From contig NC_079899.1 in NCBI RefSeq assembly GCF_024868665.1, positions 24,642,072 through 24,706,071 on the forward strand: a stretch of DNA of 64,000 nucleotides, given 5' to 3'. Under the pieces are notes generated by a model, which was not told the DNA's origin, ran no database searches, and saw only the letters and a program-made list of their open reading frames with translations. The translations under genes and the position numbers were made by a program. Every line of letters begins with the position of its first letter. The stretch's first letter is position 1. Origin of the DNA: Triplophysa rosa. Taxonomy: Eukaryota; Chordata; Actinopteri; Cypriniformes; Nemacheilidae. Shown in pieces: positions 1-13,399 of this stretch.

Positions 1-432
1 AGATCTATACACAGAAATAAACAACTTCAATATAAATGCAACATAATGCAAAAATAGTTTTCATACATTGAAACCTATTGTGCAAGTCTGTAGTTTAAAT
101 ACACTGGTCTGTTCTGTAAAGAATAGCCTACATCTTGTTTTTGGTGTTACTCAATGAATGGAGATTCATTGATGCGACTCTCTCAGATACTTTCTCTCTC
201 AGTGGCTTGGTTATTTGTTTGTAGGTTGTGAGGTTCAACATTGCTGGTTCAGGTAACTGAAGACAGGCAGCACATTTCCTGTCAAACCTGCACATAAAAT
301 TGTGCGATTGTCTTTTTTAATTCATAACATCAAAAACATTTGTGCTTGATAATGGGTCAATTTAGAGTTCGGAAAGTAATGCAATAAAACCACATACCCT
401 GATATCGTTCACGTTGTGTGATGAGCCGATGC
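1..432 (-). other. akap12: akap12 3' UTR with probable intron
   Basis: Downstream of the stop (435-433), the minus strand has a possible donor (CAG|GGTATG) near 398. A pyrimidine-containing acceptor (TTTATGTGCAG) lies near 290. An untranslated last exon could therefore run off the left edge. No coding sequence is seen here. The splice is inferred only from consensus signals. Confidence 0.4.
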
Positions 433-3400
433 TCAAACTGCATCATCAGATTCTTGTTTAACAGCAGTATCTTGAGGTAAAACATCTGTTTCCATCATTC
501 GACACTGACCATCTCCAATACCATCTACAGCATCCTCCCAGACATCATCTTCCATCTCAGACTGAGGTTCTGTTGAAGTAGGGAGGGAGCCCTTGGCATT
601 TTCTTCTAGTGAGATACACTGTAGAACTGATGTCATTACCTCTTTTTCAATCATGGGTTGTGGGTTAACAAGCGTCACAACCATTGAAGCAATAGCTGAT
701 GTCACAAAATCAGGGGCTACAGCAGGTGTCTCTACTTCTGGAGTTACCTGTAGTGCCTCTGGTGCTGGAGTCCCAGTAGACGTCTCCATCAAATCATCAA
801 CAACTGCTGAATGTACTGGTGGGGCCACGGCTTCCTCTGAAATGGCAAGCTGTGTTGTAACCTCTTGGATTATGACTGGTGCATCTGCCATTGCAGCTAG
901 ATTTGATGGGGTTTCCAATGATGATATTTCTACTACCGCAGTCATAGGTGGTATAACTGGATGTGCAGCCTCTTTGACAATCACTGAAACGAGAGCTGGA
1001 GTCTGTACCACAGGGGTCAAATCAGCTGTCTCTGCAACTGTTATTGAGTTTACTGTGGAAAGTTCCACTTCTGGACTCACAACTGATGTTTCTGCTCCTG
1101 CTGGTTTGACTACTGGAGATGCAGTGTGTGTTACAGTTATTGAATCCAGTGCTGATGTTTCGACCACTGGTGTTGCAATTGCAGTTGGCGTCAGTGCTGG
1201 AGTTTCTACTTGCTGGCTCTCAAATAATGTTTCTTCCACTGGATCTGCAGCTTCTGTTACTGTCTCTGAAACCAAAGCAGTTGTTTTATCCACTCGTGTC
1301 ACAACTAATGCCTGTCCCATTGTGGTTACAGTTGTTAATGCTGATGTGATGGAAATAACTGTAGTTTCGACTACTGGGCTCACAACTGATGTCTTTGCCA
1401 CTTGGGTCTCTGCTAGAGTAACTACTACTGGAGGTTCAGCGCTTGGCACTAAAACAACAACTTGTGTCTGTACCACAGGGGTTACAGCTGGTGCCACTAC
1501 AGCTGAATCTACAGTTAGCGTCTCAAGCTTTGGAGTCACATCTGGCACCTCTAGCACTGGGGTCATAGTTGATGTATTTGCCACTAAAGCTTCAGTGGGT
1601 TTTACTGGTGTGACAGAAACAGCTGGTGGTTCTAATACTTGTCCATCACATGATGCTATTGTTCCAGTTACTGTAGCTTCTGCTGTAGATGCACCCTCTG
1701 TTACCCTCACATTTTGCATTTCTTCAACTGGGTCAACCACTGGGTCAACGGGTAGTTCCGCTACCACTAGATTCCCAACAGATGTGTCTTTCGCTGGAGC
1801 TACAACCACGGACTTGCTGTCTAGAGTCATGGCAGGTGTAACTAGATCTAGAGGTACATGGGTAACAGTGGGCACCTCCACATCTTGATTTTCGACCACT
1901 GTGGACAACATTGAGGTATCATTGTCTGTGTTCTGATTCAGTGATGTTACAGTAGAGTCGTGTGTATTAACCGTTCCTGCTATAGATGTAACCACTGGTG
2001 TTTCTACTTCAAGTTCTGAAACCACTGATGTCACAACTAGTGTGTCCAAACACAACTCAGTTACTACGGCTGTCTCTAGCTTTGCCTTTTCTAACACAGG
2101 TGTTTCTACCTTTGCTTCTGTCACTTCAAGGGTTGCTGCCCAGAGTTCAATTGGTTCTTGTGTTTGTATCTCAGGAACGGTAACTTCTGGTGTTGCTGCT
2201 TTCATTTCAGAGGTCAATAGTGGTACCTGTACTATGGGTGCTGCTTCTGGCGTGGTAACAGCAGATGCTTCCTCTTTCAGATATATTACTGATGGCATTT
2301 CATCTTTCCTTTCTGTCTTTTCTACCTGCAGCTCCATTGCCTGTGTTTTTTCTAATAACTGAGGAGATTCACATTTTGGCCTGGTCTCTTCTGTTTCCTC
2401 CTCCTGATCAATCTGATCAACAGACTCACTCACAGCTGTTACAGTAAGATCAATTACAGTTGTCCCTGTGCTTTCCACTTTGGTAACATCAGTCATATTG
2501 TCTTTTAATTCTTGAATAGAAGTTTCTTTGACTTCTGTGGCTTTTTCTACTACTGTCTGGTACATTTGGTCAACACCTATTGCTTCAGCACTAATCTCAG
2601 GCATTGTTGATGTATCCTCCTCCTGTTCTGTTGTCTTTGGTAGCTCAGATATTGTAAGTGCATGTACTACTGGTTCCTCTTCCTCTGATTGTTTTGTTGT
2701 GTTCTCAGTAATGGCAACCTTCTCTACAACTTTGCCAGTCTTAACTTTGTCAGTTGTTTTTACTGTCTGTTCATTCTTGAAAGTTTCTAAACTGTGTTCA
2801 ACGTCTTGACCTAACTTATCTGCTTCCAGTTCTCTTGCCTCATTCTGGGACATCACAGACTCAAGATCTGTCAGTATTACTTTAGAACTGTCTCCAGGAT
2901 GTGTTATTTCTTTGTGCTCTAATACATCATTTGAAATCTCAGAAACATATGTTACTGTAATTGCATGAGCTGTGTCTACATGATCAGTTGCTACATCTTT
3001 ATCAGTCATTTCAGAAACCTCTTGATTTTCCGATTCATCACTTTCGGTTTTTGTAAACAGCTGCCTATCCTTCACTACAAGTTTATCTTTCTCAGCAGTA
3101 TTGATGCTGTCTGCTTCTTCACTTGCACTTTCCTCCACCCTGATATTGTCCAGATCAGTATTCATTTCATTAGGGTATACTGCAACTTTATCTACTTTTG
3201 CAGCCTCCTCAACTGACACCTTTTCTGGAAGCGATGCCTCTTTGCTTGCTATGTCCAGTTGTTTTTCTTCTAACTCTTCTCTGGATAATGATTCATCGGC
3301 ACTTCCTGAAATGCGTTCAGTTTCAACACTTTGATCCACTTCTAAAGCAACAACACCCCTACTCTGCTCTGCAGGTATGTCCCTAATCTCCTGCTGTATG

Positions 3401-6400
3401 TTAATTTCCTCACCAGTTTCTTCAGTTTTCTGACTACTGTCTTCCACAATCACTGCTGAATCATCTGCTGAAACAACTTCAAGAACAGAATCTACGTCTG
3501 TTTCTGCTGTAATTGAGATTGCATCTTTTATGACCACTTGTATCTCATCTACATGTATTACTTCAACTTTTTCTATGGGTACCTTATCTTCTATGTCTGT
3601 AGAATCTTTCTCAACTCCAGCAGTAACTTTAATGTAATGTACTGGCTGTTCCTCCAACATTGAATGTAATGGACCCTCTGCTTCTTGAACATGAGTGTGT
3701 TCTGGAATGACTTGGTCAAACACAGCTTCATCTTGCATTTTGTCAACCACTGCCATTTCAACTGATCCAAGTTGAATACCAGTTACTGGTTCTGTTAAAC
3801 ACTCCTCTTTTTTGTCCACCATAAGCACCACTTGGGACTCAGTTGCTACTTCCATAAGTGGCTCTGCCAGCTGTTTAATTACTTGCTCTACATCTAGTTC
3901 AGTTTCAGTGGCAGCTTCTTCTTCATTTGTTATAATTACTTCCAGACATTCTGTCTTCACTTCCCAGACATCAGCTTCATAGACCTCATCTGTCTCAAGT
4001 CTTGCAACTTTAGCTGCATCTGTAAGGTTATCATAGACTAATTCAGTCTGGACAGCATCACTTACTTCAGGTATTGTCTCTACTAAGGGTGCAGAGAGAT
4101 GTTCTTCGACTGATTCGATTTCCTGAGATATCAGGCCTGTACATATTGCTGTTGCCTCTGTTTTCTTATGAGCAACAAACACTTTTGTTTCTTCTGGTAT
4201 GGTTGACTGCATTATATAAGGTGAGAATGACACTGATAGATTTTCTTGGATGTCATCTTTTGTTGTTACTGATTGAACACTTGGAGTCATGCAGATGGAC
4301 TGAACAGCTTCTTGAAGGATCACGTTTGACATCTGCACACCATATTCAGCTGACACTGGTGTGACGTGTCCAGATGTTCTGGGTGATTCTGTTAGTTGAG
4401 AGAGGGCTGAGACCATTTCAGTACTGTTATCCCCATTTAGTTCCTCACTGGCAGGCTCTGGGGCTGTAACCGCATCCGCTGTCAAATCTACAATGTCTTC
4501 TGCTAAGGTATCACCCTGCGTTGTCCATTCAGAAGATGATATTGGCGTTTCAACGGTTTCCTCAATCATCCCTTCCTCTGGTATATCACTCAGTTGTTGA
4601 TATTTGCTGATGAAGTCTGTCACTTCTTCAAAGTCTTCTGATAGAACACGTATGATTAATGGTCCAGCATTGTTTGAAACTTTACCTTCAAGCTTGGGTT
4701 CTGACTCATTTGGTGCGTCCTGTTCTAACCCTTCTGAATTCCACTCTGGCATCTCATGTTCGATTGTAATCTCAACTTGTTCTTCTTTCAACACACTTTC
4801 AGGCTCAATGATTTCATACTCAGACAAAGGAATAATAGCTGGTGTTTCATCATCTTCATCACCCGTTTCAGCATCTTTACCAGTCTCGTCAGACGATGTC
4901 TGTTCCTGCCTTCCATCAGATTTTCTCTTTTTACGCCCCGCTATAAGCTTCTTCATAGAAAATGAGTCCTCTTTGTTCATTTCACCGTCTGAAGGTATGT
5001 GTTCAGATGAACTGCTTTCTCCAGTTCTCACCTTCCTCTTTGGGGTGACCATTTTCTTAAAGGCTTTCCATGTGGACCCTGATTCTCCCTCCCCATCTTG
5101 CTCATTGGAGGATGTCAGATGATCATAATCACCCTCAAAGGAACTTTCAAGTGGAGATTCAGTTGTTTTCTCATTGTCTGCTGTTTCACCCTCTGCTGTT
5201 GTTTTTCTAGCTCTTTTTTTAGCCGAGCTGCCACAAATCAGTGCCTCCCAGGAAACGGTGGAGTCCGATTTCTTCTTGGACTCTTGAGGGCTAGCATCAG
5301 CTAGTTGTTCCTCTACAGCAGGTTTTGGTTCTGCAACCACTGGTTCCTCTACTGTCTGGATCTCTGTCAGTTCCAAGGATGACTCAAGCTGTTGAGTGAC
5401 TTTGTCCTCATCCTCAATAACATTTTCTGTAGCTTTACTCTGTCTTCTTGAGGAAAATTTTCTGAAAAGTCTTTTAAGTTGGCTTGCTTGTACCATCTCT
5501 TTTTCTATGGAATGTTGAAGCTCTTCTTCAGGTAATAGCTTGCTGCCTTTTGGCTGTGAATCTTTGTCTTCCTCATGCATAATGTAAGGTAGATCAAGGC
5601 ACATGCATTTGGTATTCCTCTTTTCAGCTCTCTCTGACGTCTCTGCATCTTCTATTTGATCAATTACCGTGAGTTCCTCCTCCTCCTTTGTGTCTTTTTG
5701 TAATTCATCTTCTTTCCTTTTCTTTCTTAAACTGGCAAAGATTCCCTGTGTGAAGAATTGCTTGATCGGTGACATCGGCTCTTCTGACTCGGGACTTGTT
5801 TCAACCATGTTTGCCTTTTCTTTATCAGGTGTGACCTTCACATTATGTTCTTCCATTCCTGTGCCCTGATCCAGCTCTGTTTCATTTTCTGTTTTTTGAG
5901 AAGGTTCAGCTGCCTCGGGTTGGCCAGTCTCCTCACTTTTCAAAAGCTCATCAGGTGTGTCAATGTTTGCTGCCACAGTGCTCTTCTCTTTGACATCATT
6001 CTTTTTGGAGTCCTCTAATGTGCCTGCCACTTTCTCTACTTGATCATTTGCTAGTGTCTTTTCACATGTGTCTTTTTTTAGCGTGAACTTAAATCCAACA
6101 TATCTGAAGACTTTTTTGAATCCAACTTCATTGACAGTATTCACATCCAGAGCCTCCTCCTTCACAGTAACACCGTCTTCATTAATCACGTCTCGTCTTT
6201 CATTCTTAGTGTTTGGTTGAAGAGAGACCACATCCTGAAGGTCTTCAGTCATTTCTGTGCCATCTTCTTTAACAGCGACAAACCCTGAGCAAACTAACAA
6301 AATATATAAAGAACAGAAATAAAGGATTAGGTCACCTTAAAATAAAACTTCTGTCATCATTTACTTACAAAGGACAGAATGTTGGGATCGTTCATGTTCA

Positions 6401-8161
6401 AAAGACTCAATGGGACAATTTAAGTATTTATTATAGTATAATTATGTCATGTAATGTACACAGAAATTTGTTCTGCAATTACAGCAGTAATATTTTTTGT
6501 TCACCTACCATTTACAAGTACCCTCTCTTCAAAGTGTCCATTTACTTCATCTGCAGGGTTCTTTGAATTTAGATTAATACTGGAGATCTGTCCATTCCTC
6601 TGTAATAGCTGTGATCAAAAGCGCAGATTAAGCAGAAATTTACAAGGTAAACAATACATTTACAAATCCTTATAAATCATCAAAGAACAAGAAATATCTT
6701 ACTTTTCTATTTAATAAAACCACTTTTATAATTATAATGTGCTTATCAACAATAGCCTGACTATATTTTGTGGCTATTATAGTGTTGGTTTTAAAATTAT
6801 GTTAAATTAATCTCAAATTAAGAGTTAATTTAGTGAATAATCCAAAACATAATTGACGTGTTTACTGAATGTCATCGAACCACAACGGAGTTTGAGGGCC
6901 TTTCAATGAAACAAATAAGTACAACAAAATAAATAAACACATTCAGTCTCTTCTTGTTATCTCACTTTTGACTAAAAGCCTATTTACAGACTTCCTGTTA
7001 AACTATAGCCGACCTCATCAAGTTTACATGGAAAATCAATGTACAGTGGAGTGCAGCAAAGACAAATTCCTCTATCTTTTGGGAAAATGCACCACAGATA
7101 TCCCATTCTATTAATACACACAAACTAAGTCCAAACTGACAAAACATATGAAATATTGCGAAGAGATTACTTGTGATATCATAAAAACATACTTTAAAAA
7201 AACTAATGCAATAAAATAATTTAGATACAAATAAAAAAGTTCATTACACAAAACAAGAAAACAGTGTAGCAGACATCACCTCATAAATCAGCTGTTTGAC
7301 GTGCCAGTAAATTGAGTTTTTAGTGAAGAATACCATATGAGAACAGAGAAAGAAATTTGGAAGAATGTCAGTAACCAAACAGATCTCATCCCCCATTGAC
7401 TCCACATTAGTTATTTTCCCTACGCCAATAAATGAGGGAGGAGAACTAATTGGTTACTGACATTCTATCTAAATTCTTTCTGTGAACAAAGAAATTTATA
7501 CAGGTTTGGAACAACCTGAGGGTGAGTAAATAATGACAGAATTTTCATTTTGGTGTGAACTATCCCTTTAATATTTCTACATCAAAAGAATTTGCTATCT
7601 TGTAATATCTATAGGCACATCAGAACCGACTGCATATTTTTGTTCATCCAAGGCCAAACGTATATAAATAGGACAAAATCACTTAATCTTCTGACCTCTG
7701 CAACTGCAGTTAAATAGTTGTCCATCCTCAAAGAGGCCAAAACTAATAAAGGAAAGTCAGCATATTATTCTAATACACATCCCTTTATTAAAACAACCTT
7801 CAAATTGCCTCATATATTGTATATACATAAACACAATATAACCCTATAGTGTAGCTCCAGAGATTCAAAATAAACATTGGCGTTTTGGGGGGGCGTTATA
7901 AAAAATCATTTGAGCTCGATTCCCCATAAATTCTGTCTAGGTAAGCATCTCACTGTTACACGATACAGCCTGCATCTTCACATGCAGAGATGACGCTTCT
8001 GAAACTTTGCAGAGCATCTTTGTGTTTCAGAATAAATCAGGTTTAGTTGATCATACCGTATCATCCGCAGCATCGCTCGCCTCTGCAGTCCGCTGCTCCG
8101 CCGCTGCGTCCTCCTCACATCTGCTGTCCAGTTGCGCGGATGATGATGATGTAGCTCCCAT
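433..8161 (-). CDS. akap12: A-kinase anchor protein 12 (gravin/SSeCKS)
   Basis: Scaffold that tethers PKA, PKC and calmodulin at the plasma membrane. Three coding exons join in frame: 8161-8057 (35 codons, beginning MGATSSSS), 6608-6509 and 6284-433, giving 2018 residues. The MGxxxS start fits the N-myristoylated long isoform. Exon 2 contains LLQRNGQISSIN, like mammalian AKAP12 exon 2. Family motifs follow: FKKVFRYVGFKF (about residue 124), MSPIKQFFTQGIFASLRKK (about 240), VSWEALICGSSAKKRARK (about 412), STWKAFKKMVTPKRKVR (about 472) and SMKKLIAGRKKRK (about 511). Mammalian AKAP12 has three tryptophan-basic motifs; I find only the second and third. The rest is acidic and low complexity, ending in a Val/Thr/Pro-rich degenerate repeat region. 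I could not place the RII-binding helix with confidence. The reading frame runs a few codons upstream of 6284 into the intron, but the acceptor AG at 6286-6285 and the phase fix the exon edge. The paralogue (a or b) is not resolved. Confidence 0.93.
700..2250 (-). repeat. akap12: Degenerate Val/Thr/Pro repeat in akap12 C-terminal half
   Basis: The protein here is built of imperfect units of about 15-20 residues resembling VETPVVTPVVQTxxL, with recurring VVTxV, TPVV and ETPA elements. At DNA level the plus strand shows recurring words such as 'ggtgtttctac' and 'acaactgatgt'. The repetition also leaves a long Ser/Thr-rich open frame antisense at 593-1888, which I treat as a shadow. Repeat number probably varies between species and alleles. 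Confidence 0.65.
7340..7571. mobile_element. Angel-like MITE, 5'-truncated
   Basis: The right terminus resembles the inverted repeat found at other copies in this window (gtgaactatccctttaa, preceded by a 'gggtgagtaaataatgacagaa' type segment). The left inverted repeat is missing or eroded. It lies in akap12 intron 1. Confidence 0.7.
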
Positions 8162-8249
8162 TTCAGAAACCTTCTCTTTCGCCCGACACAAGTGTTGAGA
8201 GATAGAGAATATCCAATGAGGAGGGCAGAGTGGCGTTCGCACTCAGAAG

Positions 8250-9100
8250 TGATGCAGTTTGGCTCGATGCAAACTCTTTTAGGACGCATCGTTACTGCGC
8301 TGTCACATGAACGCGCTCCGGCACGCCTCAACGCATCAGTGTCCTGAGATGACCTGCACGAAAACTTGTTTATTCGCTTGTCTATAATATGTCTATTTGA
8401 TCGCATCTGGTTATGTAAAGGCCCAAATGTAAGATGGACGGTCACGGAAGGCTTGTTTTAATGTATGATTATGGAAGACAGAAAACATGTTCTCCAAAAC
8501 TGACTTCACACGTGATTATTTGAGTGACTTAATCTAAATAGATTTGCTATACAGTTTTCCCCGCAAGGACACAATTGCGCTGTTGCTCTCTGCCTGTGAA
8601 TAATTAGAACTATACCACAAAATAAATAAATATATATGTTCATATTCCAACAGAATAATAAATTATAAAGTAAAAATGTCTAGAAAAAATATGCAAATAA
8701 GTATTCGTGGTCTAAGGATCACTTTGAGGGAGCAGTTGCCAGTTTGTACTGTAACAATATTGTAAATACACGTCCATTATTCTGCATAATTCTGACCTCC
8801 AAAGTGACACACAGTAGACTCAGGAATTACAATTATAAGGGAATTACATGCATTTCACGCTCTGTTTTAACAAAAACAAATGTAGAACTCGTAATTCACA
8901 GTTATAGACAAAAACGGACCTCAACACATTTTCCAATTATTGTGTTTTCGAGTAAATGCTAAATCCTTAACAATCAATAGAAATTTCGTCTTGTGACTGC
9001 AACATGTTTTTATTTTTCTTACTGGGATGAAATAAAATTTTCTTTCTTTTTCCTCAATTTTCTTACTATTACAGACCTTATTAATGCACATAATGTATAG
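8250..9100. other. akap12 5' flank, no gene seen
   Basis: Sequence upstream of akap12 exon 1 (start codon 8161). The promoter should lie in the first few hundred bases; I see no clear TATA box. The short open frames here have no recognisable homology. The rest is AT-rich unique sequence. Confidence 0.4.
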
Positions 9101-9101
9101 T

Positions 9102-9325
9102 GGGCAGTCGTGGCCTAATGGTTAGAGAGTTTGACTGGTGACCAGAAGGTTGCCGGTTCGATTGTTGTAAGGTGCCCTTGACCTTTCCCCCTTGCTCCCC
9201 AGGCGCTGCAGTATAGCTGCTCTGGGTGTACGTGTGTTCACGACTTGCTGTGCGTGTGTTCACTACACTCTGGATGGGTTAAATGCATCGGTCACTCCGA
9301 CAAATAGGTCACTTTCACTTCAAAA
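9102..9325 (+). mobile_element. tRNA-derived SINE (V-SINE/HAmo type)
   Basis: The head has A-box-like (gtggcctaatggttagag) and B-box-like (ggttgccggttcgattg) RNA polymerase III promoter elements. It is followed by the central block typical of fish V-type SINEs (ccccaggcgctgcag, tgggttaaatgca) and a 'gtcactttcactt' tail. The family name is from memory. Confidence 0.75.
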
Positions 9326-9329
9326 TAAC

Positions 9330-10222
9330 TTAAATCCTATAATAAACAGATTAGGCAGAAGAGTGGCAATGGGAGTCTCATTTAGCAGAGAAGCTGATTT
9401 TTCTTTCTTTCTTACTAGTAACAATAGTCGCTATTTTCTGTCCATACAAAATTTTTGACATTTAAAAGCTTCTAAAAATATATGATAAAAGGATGGGCAC
9501 AGGGTGAATTGAAATCAACTGACAGCTAAAATGTTGTTCTGAAGAGGAACAGTCTTCATCATAATGAAATTTAAGATGAAACGGGCCATGTGAACGCAGT
9601 ATCACGAGTGTGATCAACAAAACCACAGAAAATGTTGCGCAATGGTTCTCTTATGTGCCACGTTTATGTTTCACATTCCTCTGAAAGTTCAATGTCTAGG
9701 TATGACGATTGCTCATTTCAAGTTTAGCCTTTCGATAAAGTGAGATATTAGAGAATCCAAAATGGTTCAGAAATTGTTTAGAAAATGGACCTCTGTTGAT
9801 GATACATAAAACATATACAGTAAATAATGAAAACCTTGAATCGTTCACGTCTAAGGAGAAGCTGTGCATAATGTCCATGCAGGCTGATCTTCTCCAAAAG
9901 CTGAAACCAAAGGTGGTGTAGTTTCAAAAAGTACCAGAACACACACAACTGCACAGTCTTCAGATGCCAGAGGAGAGATGAGAAAGGCTGAAACTTCATA
10001 TATCAAATCAGAATAAAAGAGAAAAAGCAAAAAAGGGAAACAAACATGTTACTGATGCACAGATGCTGTAGATCAGCCTCGGGTCAAGTCTTTAGGGGAC
10101 AATGCACTTTGTGGAGGAATTCAGAATCCAAATCTCACAGGAAATTCGTATCTGTGTCTACACTCACCCTGCACACATATACAGTAAATGTCCGTTTTTT
10201 TCTAAGACGAAACGTCTGGCTT
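9330..10222. other. Intergenic, nothing recognised
   Basis: AT-rich sequence between akap12 and stx11. No open frame has recognisable domains, and no RNA gene is evident. Confidence 0.4.
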
Positions 10223-10497
10223 TTAACCCTTGTGTGGTGTTCAGGTCTGTGGAGAAAAAAAGATTTGGCATGTTTTTTCCTAAGTAGAATACCACCTATC
10301 TTCATAAATGTGATTTAACAGAGCTAAAGGACAAATGTTAACCATGCTGTCTATCTTGGGATAAAGTAAACGTCTGTAAAGTATATTTCCATAAGTATTT
10401 ATGGCTGTATCGATTTAAAAACGTAATAATGCTCTCGGTCCACTAGACCTGCAAACATTGCTGAGTAACAAAAACATGAAAACCACACAAGGGTTAA
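10223..10497. mobile_element. TTAA-flanked MITE with CCCTTGTGTGGT inverted ends
   Basis: The left end reads TTAACCCTTGTGTGGTGTTC. The right end reads ACCACACAAGGGTTAA, its reverse complement. TTAA at both ends fits a piggyBac- or Kolobok-type target. The interior is non-coding. Confidence 0.75.
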
Positions 10498-12700
10498 AAC
10501 AAAAAGTCTTTGCAAGAGCAAATCCTACATACAAAGGTTTGCTGATATATCCGTTAGTTTCCTGAAAAAGTCTATGCCACGAATCAATCATTAAGATGCT
10601 ACCTGTTGTTTTTTTACTTGGCAAACCAAAAACATACCCAGCGTAGACTCATAGTCGCACAGTTTGTCACAGTCTCAGAATTGATGATGAGGAGATTTAA
10701 ACACATGACAAACTATACAAATGTTAATTCAATTAAACGCCCTGAAACGCTGGAGCTTTCGTGGTCCATCATATAAGAGGATCAGTTAATTTGAGTCACA
10801 ACTCACAGGTTGTCTAACCAAAACCAGCTGATGTTTTCATCTGACATTATACAGTTCCTAGAAGCGGAATAAAATGAAATGCTGATAAATAAACCACAGG
10901 AATACAGAGCTCTTTCATTGTAAAAGATCTATCAGTGTCATCAGTCACAGATTTAATGTCATGGATGCATAACAGACAAATATTATGTTTGCATTTTAAA
11001 GCTAGACCTGCGGAGATGGAATGAGGTTTGATTACATAATTGTGTGTTTTGGTTCCTCGCTCTGTAATGGTAAGTGAATTATTTAATTTCCAGTAATTTA
11101 ATGTTTACCAGTGGATTTTCAGAAAGGCTGAGAAGCAGAACGAACCCGGATGTTTATGTACTTTCTAATCTCTGTAATCTAAAAAAGTTAGGACACACAC
11201 ACATACATCCTTTGCTTTGTACTTAAACTCTTGAACTTTCTTTTCCATTTAGAAAAACAGCCTTTTAACATTATTAAAAACTATTTTTAACAGAAATTCT
11301 TTAGTGGCTACATAACATTACGAAAAAACACCCCTTGACTTTTCCCCTAGAATAAATCACTACATTTCATGAGGTGCATTCTGAGACACCCCTGAATGAG
11401 TTTGCTGAAGGACAAGCTCTTTTCTTTGCTGCTCAGACCCAACTTCACCAAAAAAAGGTAAACAGACAAAACACATTTCCCGTATTTAAGCATGTCTTTA
11501 AATCCCAAGACTCAAAACATGAGATAAATATCCAAACGAGCGCAATCTGTTGACTGTTTTGATATTTTGCTCATCTTACACTAAATTACTGGCAATTGTA
11601 CAACAAAACACCTTATTCAAACATACTAAACCCTACTAAACTGCGAGACAGACTGTAACAGAAGAACCAATAAATGAAAGGCGCTTAGTAGAGGATAATT
11701 TCACATACTTTTACAACTTTTTAGGCCAAGCCTTGAGCTCCGAGGTCTTTGATCGATTGTTGGGGCTTCTGTAAAATAGGCAAAATCAAATATTATAATT
11801 CGTTAAGATTTTTTGTGGAACCAAAAAAGCGTGATAAATCGCTGAATGTGCGTCAAAACAGACATGCGCACTTGCGCAGTTGGAATGACGCGAGACGCTG
11901 CGGTGAAGGTGCTTACGTATACACAAAAAAAATTAATGTTTTTTTAATTACGTGTGCATATTGTGTTAATCGTTCATCATTATTATTTGCATAGCGATAA
12001 AATAAGGCCGTTTTATGATTTTCACATGAATATTATTAGCACTAGTTTACTGTATGTTGACAAACGGCTTATGTGTTATACTAAACTTTTGCATCAGTTT
12101 TAAGCCTCTTTACAAAAGTATATTTTGGTTTTTAAAAAAAGGGGGTTCAAAGCATGCCTGATGTGTTATTGTTTAGGGAAATAATATTCCCCGTAAGAGA
12201 AACTATTGATGTGTATGATTGTGTTTATTATTTTAACTCCACAGCCATCATGTGGTGAGTTTCCTACATAGACTACAGAGCCAATTTATCTTTAAAATGA
12301 ACATTTGACAACATGTCTTATAAGTATAACCTTTACACATGAACAAAAGTTATTAGCCTACATTGTGTTAGTGTGTCACTTTTTGAATTGTCAGTGCAGA
12401 AAAGTTTCCAGATGTTTCACTTCTGCTTTGTCACTCACGTGACTATTGTGACCGCTTCACATTTGCTCTAGAATAGTTTTAGACCACCTAACTGCACTTT
12501 CGAATTGGTTTGAATGATTTCTCATTAAAATAAGATAAAATAGATAAATATTTTGTACGGGTGCACACAACTTTTCATAAATAATGTGTTTAAAAATGCC
12601 AGTAATCACGAAATTCAAGAGAATTGTTTTATATAGGTTATCTGCTGACTGATGAGACTTGTTCTCTGCTGACCAAAGATATGTGGGCTGCTGGTTACAC
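10498..12700. other. Intergenic, nothing recognised
   Basis: About 2.2 kb of AT-rich sequence. I read both strands and saw no recognisable exon, RNA gene or intact repeat. Distal regulatory elements cannot be excluded. Confidence 0.35.
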
Positions 12701-12804
12701 GGTTTTTAAATGAATCATCTGGGTTTTTAAATCAATCATCTGGGTTTTTAAATGAATCATCTGGGTTTTTAAATGAATCATCTGGGTTTTTTAATGAATC
12801 ATTT
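12701..12804. repeat. 21-bp tandem repeat, five copies
   Basis: Five consecutive units of about 21 bp (gggtttttaaatgaatcatct), two with single-base changes. It ends 25 bp before the target duplication of the next MITE. Confidence 0.9.
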
Positions 12805-12837
12805 GGTGGTAAACTTGGCATAGGCTATACTTATAAA

Positions 12838-13100
12838 CAGTGTTGGGTAAGTTACTCTGAAAAAGTAATTAATTAGTACATTAAAGCATTCATTTTAAAG
12901 TTAGACTTTGAATTTTGATGTTAATTCCACTATTGCACACACATACTGTATATTACTCAAAGTATTTAGGTTAATTACATCAAAAGTAACTGTAATTAAA
13001 TTACAGAAAAATAAGAGTAATCCCTTACTTTACTTTTTCAAGTGAAAAGTAATTAAATAACAGTAACTTATTACTTAGTAACTAGTTACACCCAACATTG
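12838..13100. mobile_element. hAT MITE, copy 1
   Basis: Starts CAGTGTTGGGTAAGTTACT and ends AGTTACACCCAACATTG, which are imperfect inverted repeats. It is flanked by identical 8-bp direct repeats (cttataaa at 12830-12837 and 13101-13108), the hAT signature. A longer relative is at 57840-58253. Confidence 0.88.
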
Positions 13101-13399
13101 CTTATAAAGAACAGTTATTTAAAGCACCATAGATGAAACATTCTCTTACTTACACAAAGAACACGTTCCTTAACAACAAATCAGAGAAAACAAAGAACTG
13201 TTAATGGATAAATTAAGTAATATAAACTATTGTAGACTGTTGAAGTACACATAATTAAAAAAGGGAAGTAGAAAACATTCTTAGTGAAAGACTGAGGTTA
13301 TGCAGATCAAACAGCTTTGACATTATTATCATGCATATGTATTCTGGTTAAAGGGTAAATATAAGTATATTGTGATAATAATGAGAGAGGGAATATCTA

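Noticed and set aside
593..1888. 431-codon open frame on the plus strand opposite akap12
   Set aside because: Ser/Thr/Val-rich and repetitive, exactly antisense to the low-complexity akap12 repeat. The bias of the real gene removes stops from this strand. No domain is recognisable.
7978..8445. 155-codon minus-strand frame over akap12 exon 1
   Set aside because: Overlaps the real exon 1 in another frame; no family similarity and no splice logic.
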